Part shown: one piece after another, positions 35,575 through 44,329 of the stretch | Layout of the letters: each line of letters opens with the position of its first letter | Position numbering within the stretch: the first letter of the stretch is position 1 | NCBI GenBank assembly: GCA_900545315.1 | Contig: UQYM01000013.1 | Coordinates: 1-63,788, forward strand | DNA: 63,788 bases | Direction: 5' to 3' | Source: an uncultured Alistipes sp. | GTDB taxonomy: Bacteria; Bacteroidota; Bacteroidia; Bacteroidales; Rikenellaceae | The notes under the pieces: model-generated | The model's database searches: none | The model's input: only the letters and a program-made list of their open reading frames with translations | What the model was told of the DNA's origin: nothing | Program-made: the position numbers and the translations under genes

Positions 35575-36516
35575 ATGGATACTGAAAAAACTAGATGCCT
35601 GATTATTGGCAGCGCCCCTGCAGGTTATACAGCCGCCATATATGCTTCACGTGCCAACCTCAATCCGGTTCTCTATGAGGGAATGGAGCCGGGAGGCCAG
35701 TTGACGACCACAACCGATATTGAAAATTTCCCCGGCTATCCCGAAGGCATCGGCGGAACGGAGATGATGGAGGATCTGAAAAAACAGGCGCAACGTTTCG
35801 GAGCGGATATTCGTTTCGGGGTGGTGACGCGTGTGGATCTGTCTGTCCGGCCGTTTAAAGTGGTGGTGGATGAACGACGCGAAATCGAAACCGAAGCGTT
35901 GATCGTGGCTACCGGTGCAACCGCCAAATATCTTGGCCTGCCCTCCGAACAGCGTTATCGGGGTATGGGCGTTTCGGCCTGTGCCACCTGCGATGGTTTC
36001 TTCTATCGGAAGAAGGATGTGATTGTGGTCGGTGGTGGAGATACCGCCTGTGAAGAGGCCTCCTATTTGGCTACGCTTTGCAACAAGGTCTATATGGTGG
36101 TGCGCAAGGACTATCTGCGGGCCTCGAAGGCCATGCAGGAGCGTGTGATGAATACCCCCAACATCGAGGTGTTGTTCGGCTACACAACGGTCGAGGTGCT
36201 TGGTGATGACAACGGTGTGACAGGTGCTTTGGTACGTCATACCAGCGGTGAAGAGCGGGTGATCAATGCTTTCGGCTTTTTCTTGGGCATCGGCCATCAC
36301 CCCAATACACAACTTTTTGAAGGACAGCTTGAGCTGGATAAGGAGGGTTACATTAAAACCGTTCCGGGATGTTCCGAAACCAGTGTGAAGGGTGTCTTTG
36401 CAGCTGGTGACGTACAGGATCCGCGTTATCGTCAGGCCATCACGGCAGCCGGATCGGGCTGTATGGCAGCGATCGATTGTGAACGTTACCTGCTCGAAAC
36501 CTCAAGTGTAAAATAG
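35575..36516 (+). CDS. trxB: Thioredoxin reductase
   Basis: A 313-residue flavoprotein disulfide reductase that reduces thioredoxin with NADPH. The FAD-binding motif near residues 12-20 reads GSAPAGYTA, with Ala where GSGPAG is usual. The redox centre is SACATCDGFFY (CxxC near 136-139). The NADPH-binding motif is VVGGGDTACEEA near 150-161. The second FAD motif GVFAAGDVQDPRYRQ is near 276-290. Length matches bacterial low-molecular-weight TrxB. The ATG at 35575 gives MDTEKTRCLIIG; an upstream extension is unrelated. It is divergent from the M23 gene. Confidence 0.95.
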   Translation: MDTEKTRCLIIGSAPAGYTAAIYASRANLNPVLYEGMEPGGQLTTTTDIENFPGYPEGIGGTEMMEDLKKQAQRFGADIRFGVVTRVDLSVRPFKVVVDERREIETEALIVATGATAKYLGLPSEQRYRGMGVSACATCDGFFYRKKDVIVVGGGDTACEEASYLATLCNKVYMVVRKDYLRASKAMQERVMNTPNIEVLFGYTTVEVLGDDNGVTGALVRHTSGEERVINAFGFFLGIGHHPNTQLFEGQLELDKEGYIKTVPGCSETSVKGVFAAGDVQDPRYRQAITAAGSGCMAAIDCERYLLETSSVK

Positions 36517-36685
36517 CACTCCGACCTTCAGATCCGCTTCCAGAACAGAAGTGGAATATGAATTGGTCACAAACAAATCTCCTCAATAAAACCACTTCCG
36601 GAGGCAGGCCATGGTGTTGACGGTTTGTTATCGTGGCGATTTTGCGGTTGAATAGCGTGTTTTAGTGAGGAGAAAAGAGGTAGAT

Positions 36686-37648
36686 ATGATCGATACAAAA
36701 TCTATATTTTCGATTGCGACCCAAGCCGATTTCGATCGGGTAGCGCTGGAGATATTTCGGTTCCAGGCGGAGGCTTGTGCCCCTTATCGAGAGTATCTCG
36801 AACTGTTGGGTGTCGATCCTGCGGCGGTGGAACGTTCGGAACAGATTCCGTTCCTGCCGATCGAACTCTTCAAGAGCCATCGAGTCTATTGCGGTTCAAA
36901 TCCTCCACAACAGATCTTTACCAGTAGCAGTACGACCGGGCAGACCCCATCACGCCATTATGTGGCCGATCTTCGAATCTACGAAGAGGCCTTTACCCGA
37001 TCTTTCGAACTGTTTTACGGTCCGGCGGAGCAGACGGCGATTTTTGCCCTTTTACCCAACTACCTCGAGCGGGAAGGTTCGTCGTTGATCTATATGGTGG
37101 AGGGGTTGATTCATCGGGGTGGCGGAGGCTTTTACCTCTATGATCACGATGCGTTGTTGCGGGATATGGAGGCGCATCAAGGCAAGAAAATCTTACTCGG
37201 TGTCAGTTATGCCCTTTGGGATTTGGCCGAGGAGCAACGCGGAGCCCTGCACGATGTGATCGTGATGGAGACCGGGGGAATGAAGGGCCGTCGTGAAGAG
37301 CTGCCACGCGAAGAGTTTCACCGTCTGTTGTGTGATGCTTTTGGGGTTCAGGCCATCCATTCCGAATATGGGATGGCGGAGTTGATGTCTCAGGCCTACT
37401 CCGACGGGAAGGGTATCTTCCGTACGCCGTCCTGGATGCGGGTCTGGGTACGGGATCTGAACGATCCGTTTCGTCTGCTGCCGCATGGTGCGACCGGAGG
37501 AGTCAATCTGATCGATTTGGCCAACCTCTATTCGTGCAGCTTTTTGCAGACCCAGGATCTGGGCAAACTCTATGAGGATGGCAGTTTCCGCATTCTGGGC
37601 CGCATTTCAGGCAGTGAAATCCGTGGATGTAACCTTTTGGTACAGTAA
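36686..37648 (+). CDS. LuxE/PaaK-like acyl-adenylating enzyme
   Basis: A 320-residue protein of the acyl-protein-synthetase (LuxE) branch of the ANL adenylating superfamily. The phosphate-binding loop TSSSTTGQTPSRH is near residues 80-92, the aromatic/acid motif SEYGMAELMSQ near 226-236, and the hinge region TQDLGKLYEDGSFRILGRI near 287-305 ends in SGSEIRGCN. It lacks the large C-terminal lid of PaaK. It should activate a carboxylic acid as an acyl-adenylate and pass it to a Cys, thiol or carrier. It heads a run of surface-glycan genes (64-base gap to the next). AGAGG five bases upstream of the ATG is a rare RBS-like feature. The acyl substrate is unknown. Confidence 0.85.
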   Translation: MIDTKSIFSIATQADFDRVALEIFRFQAEACAPYREYLELLGVDPAAVERSEQIPFLPIELFKSHRVYCGSNPPQQIFTSSSTTGQTPSRHYVADLRIYEEAFTRSFELFYGPAEQTAIFALLPNYLEREGSSLIYMVEGLIHRGGGGFYLYDHDALLRDMEAHQGKKILLGVSYALWDLAEEQRGALHDVIVMETGGMKGRREELPREEFHRLLCDAFGVQAIHSEYGMAELMSQAYSDGKGIFRTPSWMRVWVRDLNDPFRLLPHGATGGVNLIDLANLYSCSFLQTQDLGKLYEDGSFRILGRISGSEIRGCNLLVQ

Positions 37649-37712
37649 CCTTTTTTGTTGATTCAGATATTGCAAGTTGTAAACCGTCCTGACAGGACGT
37701 AAATTGAATGAT

Positions 37713-38912
37713 ATGATCCAGATTCTGCGACCCGAAGCGTGCTGTGGCTGTACAGCCTGCGCGGAAAAGTGTCCGAAACAGTGCATCACAATGCAGCCCG
37801 ATGCCGAAGGGTTCCTCTACCCGGTGATTGACCAAAGTCTTTGTATCGATTGCGGATTATGCGAGAAGGTTTGTCCGGTGTTGCACCGCAATGAAGCTCC
37901 CGATCCAGCCTCACTGCCGGTTTATGCCTGCCGGAATACGAATGATGCGGTTCGAATGTCCAGCTCCTCCGGCGGTGTCTTTACGCTGTTGGCCGAGCAG
38001 GTGATTGCTCGTGGTGGTGTGGTCTTCGGAGCCCGTTTCGATTCCGATTTTATGGTGGTACACGATTCGGCAGAGACGTTGGAAGAGTTGGCTCCGCTGC
38101 GAGGATCGAAATATACCCAAAGCCGGATCGGTGACTCGTTCCGTCGTGCTCTGGCGCTACTCAAACAGGGACGTGAGGTGATGTTTGTAGGAACCTCCTG
38201 CCAGATCGCCGGACTGAAACGGTTCCTGGGACGTCCTTATGAAAAGCTGTTGGCGGTGGATGTGCTCTGTCACGGTGTGCCGTCGCCGGAGGTCTATGTC
38301 CGCTATTTGGCCCAGCAGACCCGCAAGGTGGAGGCTCAAGGACCTTACCATTTCGACCGGCTCGAATTCCGCAACAAGGAGGATCGCGGTTGGGGACGTT
38401 ATTGTGTCGTGTCGCACTACAGCCGCGAAGACCAAGGCGAGCCCAAAGAGATCCGAATCTCGGAACCCTTTACACACAATATGTTTATGCGTGGATTCCT
38501 ACACAATCTCTATATTCGGCCATCCTGTCACGAGTGTCCGGCACGCCGTTTTTCGGCCGGGAGCGACATGACCATTGCCGACTACTGGTGTATCGGGGAT
38601 AAACACCCCGAGATGGATGACAATCGGGGAACTTCTTTGGTCGTCCCGCTTACGGAGAAGGGACGGGAAGCCTTTGCTGCAATCGCAGGCTCTTTGCAGT
38701 ATATCGAAACCCCGTTGGCAGAGGCGCTGCCGGGGAATCCCTGTCTGATGCGTTCGGTCAAACCGCACCGCAACCGGGCCCGTTTCTTCGCTCGGTACAA
38801 GACGTCGGATGATCTGCCTGCGCTGATCTCCTATCTGACCCGACGGACCTTCAAGGATCGGATGCGTCGCAAAATTTACGGCACTTTGAAGAGATTCGGG
38901 TTGCTGCGATAA
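37713..38912 (+). CDS. FrhB-like coenzyme F420 hydrogenase beta-type Fe-S protein
   Basis: A 399-residue protein. An N-terminal 2[4Fe-4S] ferredoxin module shows CCGCTACAEKCPKQC and CIDCGLCEKVCPV. The FrhB N- and C-terminal domains follow, with SSSGGVFTLLAEQ near 90, FVGTSCQIAGLKRFL near 158 and HECPARRFSAGSDMTIADYW near 275. In archaea this family reduces F420. In Bacteroidota such genes sit in exopolysaccharide and capsule loci beside pyruvyl transferases, where the reaction is unsettled; a flavin-linked redox step on a sugar or lipid carrier is a guess. ATG 37713 is preferred to a TTG three codons upstream. The next gene is a pyruvyl transferase 68 bases away. Confidence 0.88.
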   Translation: MIQILRPEACCGCTACAEKCPKQCITMQPDAEGFLYPVIDQSLCIDCGLCEKVCPVLHRNEAPDPASLPVYACRNTNDAVRMSSSSGGVFTLLAEQVIARGGVVFGARFDSDFMVVHDSAETLEELAPLRGSKYTQSRIGDSFRRALALLKQGREVMFVGTSCQIAGLKRFLGRPYEKLLAVDVLCHGVPSPEVYVRYLAQQTRKVEAQGPYHFDRLEFRNKEDRGWGRYCVVSHYSREDQGEPKEIRISEPFTHNMFMRGFLHNLYIRPSCHECPARRFSAGSDMTIADYWCIGDKHPEMDDNRGTSLVVPLTEKGREAFAAIAGSLQYIETPLAEALPGNPCLMRSVKPHRNRARFFARYKTSDDLPALISYLTRRTFKDRMRRKIYGTLKRFGLLR

Positions 38913-38980
38913 ACGTTTGGGTGTATGGAGTTTGTAATCGCGTGTTGGGTGACAGGCGATCAAGAACAATTTGAGGGAAA

Positions 38981-40231
38981 ATGAAACGTATTCTGATCGA
39001 ACATTTTCAAAGTTTGGACAACTACGGAACCGGCATGATGGGGTTGGTGACTGTGCAGGGGCTGGCTGATCGATACGGTGTATCGGAGGTGGAGTTCTAT
39101 TGTGATTTTGCTGATGATGCAACCCTGGAGGCGGTTCGCAAAGAGCTGCGGGGAGCGATCAAACTGCATCGTTACGAACCTGCCGACCGTTATACCTCCT
39201 TGATCTCCAATATTTGGGGACGGAGGCTGCACCGGTTGTACCATCTGCTCTTCTCTCCGGAGGGAGGAGGCTTTGACCGATTGATTGTCCTGGGCGGAGA
39301 CGATATCTCGGAATACTACTCCAAAACGGATCCCATCATCAATATCTTCAAAAAGTGGGAGGCGTCGTTCCAGACCCGCGTAATCCTGCTCGGGCAGACG
39401 CTCGGCCCCTTCTCAACGCTGTACAATCAGCTGGCTGTTCGCTATTTGATGCCGAGATTGGAGATCTATGCCCGGGATCGGGTTAGCGTTGATTACATGC
39501 GTGATAACTTCAAGGTGTCGTGCGCTCTGAGTGCGGATTTGGCTTTTGCCGACCTGCCGTTGCAGTCGGATCGTGAACTGGGCCACGAGATATTGAGCCG
39601 TTACGGATTGACGCCGGATGGTTACTTTATCGTTGTGGTTTCGGCAGGTCAGCGGGGCGGAAAATATTACTGTAAATCGGAAACCGACTATTTGGATTGT
39701 TTCCAAAAGATGATATGTCGGTTGGCCGATACGGAACGGCTGGCTGATAAAAAGATTGTTTTGCTGGCTCACACATTTGGTCGTTACGGGGATGAACGGG
39801 AGTACATCGAAAAGTTGTATGCTCGTCTGCCGGAAACAATCCAGGCACGAACGGTGGTGATCACCGATAAAATCTATCAGACCCGGGCCCGTTTTGTGTT
39901 GCAGGGCGGTTTGTTTACCATAACAGGACGCATGCATGCAGCCGTATCGACATTCCAAGGCGGGAAACCGGCAATCTCATTGTCGTACAGTACGAAATTC
40001 CGGGGGGTGATCGGGGATAGTCTGGATCAGCAGGTGTTGGTGATCGAGGCAGACCAGGACGCCCTGTGGAGTAGCGGCGAGATTGTGGATCGGGTGTGCG
40101 AAAAGGTCGATGGGCTGTGGAGTGATTATGCCGGATTGTGTGATCGCATCCGCAATCGGGTGAAGGAGTTGCAGCAGCAGGTCTCCTCTACCCTCGATCG
40201 TATTGCAGCGGATCGCCCCTCGCAGAAATAG
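38981..40231 (+). CDS. Polysaccharide pyruvyl transferase family protein
   Basis: A 416-residue member of the WcaK/CsaB-type polysaccharide pyruvyl transferase family, which adds ketal pyruvate from phosphoenolpyruvate to sugars. The N-terminal NYGTGMMGLVTVQGLADRYG matches the family's first motif. ILLGQTLGPFSTLYNQ near 130-145 and YARDRVSVDYMRD near 164-176 are typical internal motifs. FTITGRMHAAVSTFQGGKPA near 308-327 carries the conserved Arg-x-His pair, and SYSTKFRGV follows. It comes after the FrhB-like gene, a frequent pairing in Bacteroidota surface-glycan clusters. It probably acts in the cytoplasm on lipid-linked repeat units. Confidence 0.92.
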   Translation: MKRILIEHFQSLDNYGTGMMGLVTVQGLADRYGVSEVEFYCDFADDATLEAVRKELRGAIKLHRYEPADRYTSLISNIWGRRLHRLYHLLFSPEGGGFDRLIVLGGDDISEYYSKTDPIINIFKKWEASFQTRVILLGQTLGPFSTLYNQLAVRYLMPRLEIYARDRVSVDYMRDNFKVSCALSADLAFADLPLQSDRELGHEILSRYGLTPDGYFIVVVSAGQRGGKYYCKSETDYLDCFQKMICRLADTERLADKKIVLLAHTFGRYGDEREYIEKLYARLPETIQARTVVITDKIYQTRARFVLQGGLFTITGRMHAAVSTFQGGKPAISLSYSTKFRGVIGDSLDQQVLVIEADQDALWSSGEIVDRVCEKVDGLWSDYAGLCDRIRNRVKELQQQVSSTLDRIAADRPSQK

Positions 40232-40446
40232 TGAGTTTGTGAACAGGTTTCTGTAGAGCACGTATCTCGTGAGACAGTATCATCATAAATGGGCGGCGGG
40301 ATAGTTTGAACCATTTGCGGTTAGGCGTGTTGGGGGGCACAGGATTGAGTCGTGGCCTTCCTATGAAACGGACTCAAAAGAAGGCTGCTTGACAGCATGT
40401 TGAGCAACGGATAAAGTGAAGCATTGCCTGCTTAATCAATAAAAAC

Positions 40447-41382
40447 ATGAAAATCGACTTTTCGGTGGTCATACCGCTTTATAATAAGGCGAAGGAGATT
40501 GTCCACACCCTCGAGGGGGTGGCCTCACAGCGATATGCCCCGTTGGAGGTGATTGTGGTCGATGACGGTTCGACCGATGGCGGAGCGGAGCTGGTCGAGC
40601 AGATGAAGGTTCAGTTGCCCACATTGCAGTTGATTCGACAGGTGAATGGCGGAGTTTCGGTCGCGCGGAATTGTGGCATTGCTCATGCCCGTGGAAACTA
40701 TGTTGCCCTGTTGGATGCCGATGATTTCTGGAAACCGGAATATCTGGAACGGGTCGCCGGAGTGATCGAACGTTATCCCGGATGCGGAATGTACTGTATG
40801 GGGTTCGAAGTACATCGTCCCGAAGGGGTCTTCCCCAACGAAACGGGCATGCAGGAGGGAATCGTGGCGAACTATTTCCAGACAGCCATGCATGTTAATC
40901 TTACCCAAACCTCAAGTGTGACAATCCCTCGGGCTGTTTTTGAACAGTTGGGCGGTTTCCCCGAGGGGATGAAGTTGGGCGAAGATCAATATGTCTGGAC
41001 GAAAATTGCCCGCTGTTATCCGGTTTGCTACTCTCCGCAACGCTACTCAGAATTCAATCTGATGGCACAAAACCGTTCGGCACAGAACTATACCATGGAG
41101 CAGACTCCCTATTCGTTTTGGGAATTCTACGACTCATCAACCCCCGATTGCAATGAGTTTATCGCCCGTTGCGAAATTGGCAAGGCCTTGGTACATACCA
41201 TTTATGGCTATACCACTGCAGCACGTGAAGTTGAACGGCGGTATGCCTACAATCGACACTACCGTTTGGGATGGTGGAAGTTGTGGGTGCTGAATCGGCT
41301 TCCCGTGGCTTGGCGGCGTCCACTGCTCGATCTCTACAAAAGGGCGACTTGGCTGGTCTCGAAAAAAGGATTGCTGGGGTAG
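40447..41382 (+). CDS. GT2-family glycosyltransferase
   Basis: A 311-residue GT-A fold family 2 glycosyltransferase. The nucleotide-sugar pocket is seen in FSVVIPLYNKAKEIVHTLE near residues 5-23, VIVVDDGSTDGG near 36-47, and the metal-binding DxD in VALLDADDFWKP near 87-98. The probable catalytic base lies in LGEDQYVWTKI near 177-187. The C-terminal basic segment with Trp residues suggests membrane-surface association. It lies 215 bases after the pyruvyl transferase and is the last plus-strand gene of the small glycan cluster. Donor and acceptor are unknown. Confidence 0.92.
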   Translation: MKIDFSVVIPLYNKAKEIVHTLEGVASQRYAPLEVIVVDDGSTDGGAELVEQMKVQLPTLQLIRQVNGGVSVARNCGIAHARGNYVALLDADDFWKPEYLERVAGVIERYPGCGMYCMGFEVHRPEGVFPNETGMQEGIVANYFQTAMHVNLTQTSSVTIPRAVFEQLGGFPEGMKLGEDQYVWTKIARCYPVCYSPQRYSEFNLMAQNRSAQNYTMEQTPYSFWEFYDSSTPDCNEFIARCEIGKALVHTIYGYTTAAREVERRYAYNRHYRLGWWKLWVLNRLPVAWRRPLLDLYKRATWLVSKKGLLG

Positions 41383-41566
41383 CCTTGGAAGAAGGCTTAT
41401 GTCGGATTTTGGTTGGCGATCGATATTTGGGTGGAATTAGGTTTATATAGCCCTTACTATTACTATGTGGGCACCGAGAGTAGGTGGATCGATTCGACCC
41501 AATGGACCGGCGGACTGGTAGGTCGGCTCTTTGATGCGATCCTTGGTCAATAAAAATGTCGTAAGA

Positions 41567-42520
41567 TTATTTAATCCAGCCGAGCAGACCGCGCGTGATG
41601 TTCCAGCGCATTTTGAATAGGTAATGGCTTTTAGCCGGTTCTCCGCGTAACAGGTACCCGACAGCCAGTACACAGGTTCCGCCCCACTTGATTCCTTCAC
41701 TGATCAACCGCTTGACATAGGCGCCGAGTCCCATGTGAAGGGTGCGCACCCGTTCGCTTTTCCCGCCCATCTTGGTTAATCGATCGAAATAGTTCGGAGT
41801 GAGCTTCTCTTGGGGAATAATGTGGTAGATGATGGCTCCGGGAACGTAATAAATCTGCTCTCCGGCAGCTCGCAGTCGGGCAAACATATCCTTCTCTTCG
41901 CCACCCATCGGTGAGGTGCCGGTACGTCCGAGATTGGGATCGAAGGCGCCATACTTTTCAATCGCGGAGCGGCGAATCGCCATATTACCGCCACCCGGAT
42001 ATTTACCCTTGGGGAAGGGGATAATCTTTTCGCCGAAATAGAGGGTGCCGGCAATGGGCCGCTCGGTATAGCGGTTCAACCATTTCGGAACGGTAAACTC
42101 ATAGAGAGGAGTCACAATGCCTCCACAAGCTGCAACCGTAGGGTGTGTCAGGAAAAAGTCGTAGTAACTTTTCAGAAAATCGTGGTTGATCAACTCATCG
42201 TCATCGATGATTGCAAAAAACTCACCGGTGGCATGCGTAAGGCCGCAATTCCGGGCGTGTGAGAGTCCCTGACGCATCTCTGTGACCATATGGAAATGCA
42301 GATTGGCGTGGCTTTCTGCAAACTTTTGGCAGGTTTCAGCCGTGTGATCTGTAGAGTTGTTGTTCACTACGATGATCTCGTAAAGCGCCGGGTTGAGACT
42401 CTGTTCAGCAGCACTATTCAGCGTGCGGAGCAGACAATCGGCCCGGTTATAGGTGGCAATAATCAGTGAAATACGGATGGATAAACTGTTTTCCGATATG
42501 TCTGTGGCGAGTGCGTTCAT
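41567..42520 (-). CDS. GT2-family glycosyltransferase
   Basis: A 317-residue GT-A family 2 enzyme with ISLIIATYNRADCLLRTL near residues 17-34, IIVVNNNSTDHT near 49-60, and the DxD-type FFAIIDDDELI near 106-116. GGGNMAIRRSAIEKYG near 175-190 and GGEEKDMFARLRAAG near 206-220 are the acceptor and base regions. A C-terminal hydrophobic segment near 265-295 may anchor it. It faces the GT2 gene at 40447-41382, the two ends being 184 bases apart. It is a separate transcript that may serve the same polymer. Confidence 0.92.
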   Translation of the reverse strand: MNALATDISENSLSIRISLIIATYNRADCLLRTLNSAAEQSLNPALYEIIVVNNNSTDHTAETCQKFAESHANLHFHMVTEMRQGLSHARNCGLTHATGEFFAIIDDDELINHDFLKSYYDFFLTHPTVAACGGIVTPLYEFTVPKWLNRYTERPIAGTLYFGEKIIPFPKGKYPGGGNMAIRRSAIEKYGAFDPNLGRTGTSPMGGEEKDMFARLRAAGEQIYYVPGAIIYHIIPQEKLTPNYFDRLTKMGGKSERVRTLHMGLGAYVKRLISEGIKWGGTCVLAVGYLLRGEPAKSHYLFKMRWNITRGLLGWIK

Positions 42521-42580
42521 GCGTCAAGAATTAAAATAAGCCGCTCCGTTCAGGAAGCGGGTTACTCAGGTAAAAGTAGT

Positions 42581-42612
42581 AAAAAAAACGGTTCCAGGAA
42601 AGGAGCCGTTTT
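42581..42612 (-). terminator. Intrinsic terminator on the minus strand
   Basis: The minus strand reads AACGGCTCC, a six-base loop and GGAACCGTT (arms 42602-42610 and 42587-42595, one wobble), followed by a run of T. It is about 370 bases past the kinase-like gene, the nearest upstream minus-strand gene. Confidence 0.7.
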
Positions 42613-42616
42613 CTAT

Positions 42617-42658
42617 CTCATTGAGTTGATCTCGTTGAGTTGATCTCGTTGAGTTGGT
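42617..42658. repeat. Three tandem copies of a 14-bp repeat
   Basis: CTC(A/G)TTGAGTTG(A/G)T occurs at 42617-42630, 42631-42644 and 42645-42658 with one substitution in each outer copy. There are no spacers, so it is not a CRISPR. No function is evident. Confidence 0.85.
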
Positions 42659-42978
42659 TGCAAATCGTAGGGGTGGCATTTTCTCTTCTCTTTTTGCGTG
42701 GATGCTTTCCCATTGGAGAATAAATGAGTACACCTTTATTGCTGCTCAACTGACCATTTCATCCCATAGAGTGAACTGTCTTTTAGTCGGCTTACATGCA
42801 GAGTCCCTGTGGAAAGGATAAAAGAATCGGCTTGAGCTACACCGGTTGTTTGAGCGGTTCTCAAGTCATATTGCCCAATAATCTACTTATGGGTGTGACT
42901 GTTTCCTTTTTCTGCAAAGCCTTGTTATGGACAAGTTGCATGTAGCTCGGTCGTCTCTCTCTGCCTGTAAAATGTTAC

Positions 42979-44067
42979 TTAAAGCGACGCGATATAGTCG
43001 GACATCTCCTGTTCGTGCTCTTCGATGCTTTGCAGCAGTTTGAACTGTGCATAAGAGCGTTGCAGATTATGCTTCGGGAACTTGATCTTGTAATAGGTGT
43101 CACCGTCAAGATAATCGGTCAGGAAACGGACAGTCTGCATATAGGTCAACATTTTAGCCCCATACGGCAACAACTCGCGTTCGATCGGCGTCAAAAATCC
43201 GCCGGCACTTTGGATATACCCCTTCGTAAAGGCACGGAAAATATCCATATTGACCGATACCTTATCCAAATCGGGATCATCTTCGGCTCCGGTGTTGGCT
43301 CCGGTGCGGATAAAGTCTCCAAAATCACTTAACACAAATCCGGGCATCGTCGTGTCCAAATCGATGACACACAACGGTCGATCCTCCTCGTCAAAAAGCA
43401 GGTTGTTGACCTTCGTGTCGCAGTGGGTTACCCGTTTGGGAAGTTCGCCTTTTCGGTAGAGCTGCTGGGCCTTGCACATGGAGTCGGCACGGGAAAGCAA
43501 CTCTTCTACCAATCCTTGCACCTCATTCAAACGTCCCGCGCTATCTTTTTGAATCGACTCTTTCAATCCTTCGATGCGGAATTCGATATTGTGGAAATCA
43601 GGAATAGTCTCCCCCAAGGTACCTTCAGGGATATCCGAAAGCTGAGACTGGAAATTGCCGAAAGCTACACCGGTCAATTCGGCCAATCGCGGTGTCATGG
43701 TCTCGTGTGTGACCGAACGTGGAATGAGTACCGTCACACGCCAATAACTGTCGTCATCCGTGTTGTGGTAGTAGAGCGTGCCATCCCTGGCCGGAATCAG
43801 ACGCAACACCTTGCGTTCGATATCATCCGCTCCGGCCGCAACGAGCTTCTCCCGGATGTGGTCGGTTACCAGCTGGATATTGTGTTGCAGTAGATCCACA
43901 TCTTTGAAAATGTGGTGGTTGATGCGCTGCAGAATATAGTCCGGCGTTTCGGGTGAAGCGGTCGGCACTCGGTAGGTATCGTTAATCAGGCCGTTCCCGA
44001 TCGGGGAAATTCCTGTCGGGGTGCCAACAATGTCGAACTGTTCGACAATTTTCAATTTCTGTTCCAT
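42979..44067 (-). CDS. APH-fold sugar kinase, NahK/MdsC-like
   Basis: A 362-residue protein of the aminoglycoside-phosphotransferase fold. The substrate/catalytic loop HCDTKVNNLLFD near residues 211-222 and the metal motif VIDLDTTMPGFVLSDFGDFI near 229-248 stand for the Brenner and DFG motifs. An N-terminal lobe has PIGNGLINDTYRV near 22-34. Overall it resembles N-acetylhexosamine 1-kinases (NahK of Bifidobacterium) and the proteins first named mucin-desulfatase accessory MdsC, not antibiotic-resistance enzymes. It lies 260 bases downstream of the GH109 gene on the same strand, so phosphorylation of GalNAc released by that enzyme is a sensible inference. Substrate is unproven. Confidence 0.85.
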   Translation of the reverse strand: MEQKLKIVEQFDIVGTPTGISPIGNGLINDTYRVPTASPETPDYILQRINHHIFKDVDLLQHNIQLVTDHIREKLVAAGADDIERKVLRLIPARDGTLYYHNTDDDSYWRVTVLIPRSVTHETMTPRLAELTGVAFGNFQSQLSDIPEGTLGETIPDFHNIEFRIEGLKESIQKDSAGRLNEVQGLVEELLSRADSMCKAQQLYRKGELPKRVTHCDTKVNNLLFDEEDRPLCVIDLDTTMPGFVLSDFGDFIRTGANTGAEDDPDLDKVSVNMDIFRAFTKGYIQSAGGFLTPIERELLPYGAKMLTYMQTVRFLTDYLDGDTYYKIKFPKHNLQRSYAQFKLLQSIEEHEQEMSDYIASL

Positions 44068-44299
44068 CGTCTCTTCTTAATCTTATTTAGGATGTCCAGT
44101 CTGTTGTGAATGAGCCTTTCTTTTTTGGGTCCATGCTACTGGCAATGGAGTTGTTGGTTTGTGTCAATGCCAATTTTCCAAAAAGCTAAAACGCAGATTT
44201 GGACTGGTTTTGTCAATGAGTTATCATTTTGTTGTTTCAGCAAGGAGTGGTTTGTCGGATTATCGGTTTAATGGATAATCTTGTGTTGCCATTAAACGC

Positions 44300-44329
44300 G
44301 ATAACCGAACCTTTCCCTGTTCGGTTATC
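44300..44329 (-). other. 11-bp hairpin overlapping the GH109 stop codon
   Basis: GATAACCGAAC (44300-44310) pairs perfectly with GTTCGGTTATC (44319-44329) around an eight-base loop. The upstream arm reaches the stop codon. There is no strong T run, so it may be a weak terminator or a stabilising hairpin between GH109 and the kinase-like gene. Confidence 0.6.

Larger units (their letters stand above)
42521..42978. other. Intergenic stretch with terminator and short tandem repeat
   Basis: About 460 bases between a GT2 start and the stop of the kinase-like gene. It holds the terminator and three-copy repeat listed separately, and nothing else recognisable. Confidence 0.5.

Noticed and set aside
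42617..42658. Tandem 14-mers as a CRISPR array
   Set aside because: There are no spacers, the units are too short and no cas gene is present.
42979..44067. Aminoglycoside resistance phosphotransferase
   Set aside because: The fold is shared, but the sequence and the GH109 neighbour fit an N-acetylhexosamine kinase-like protein better.
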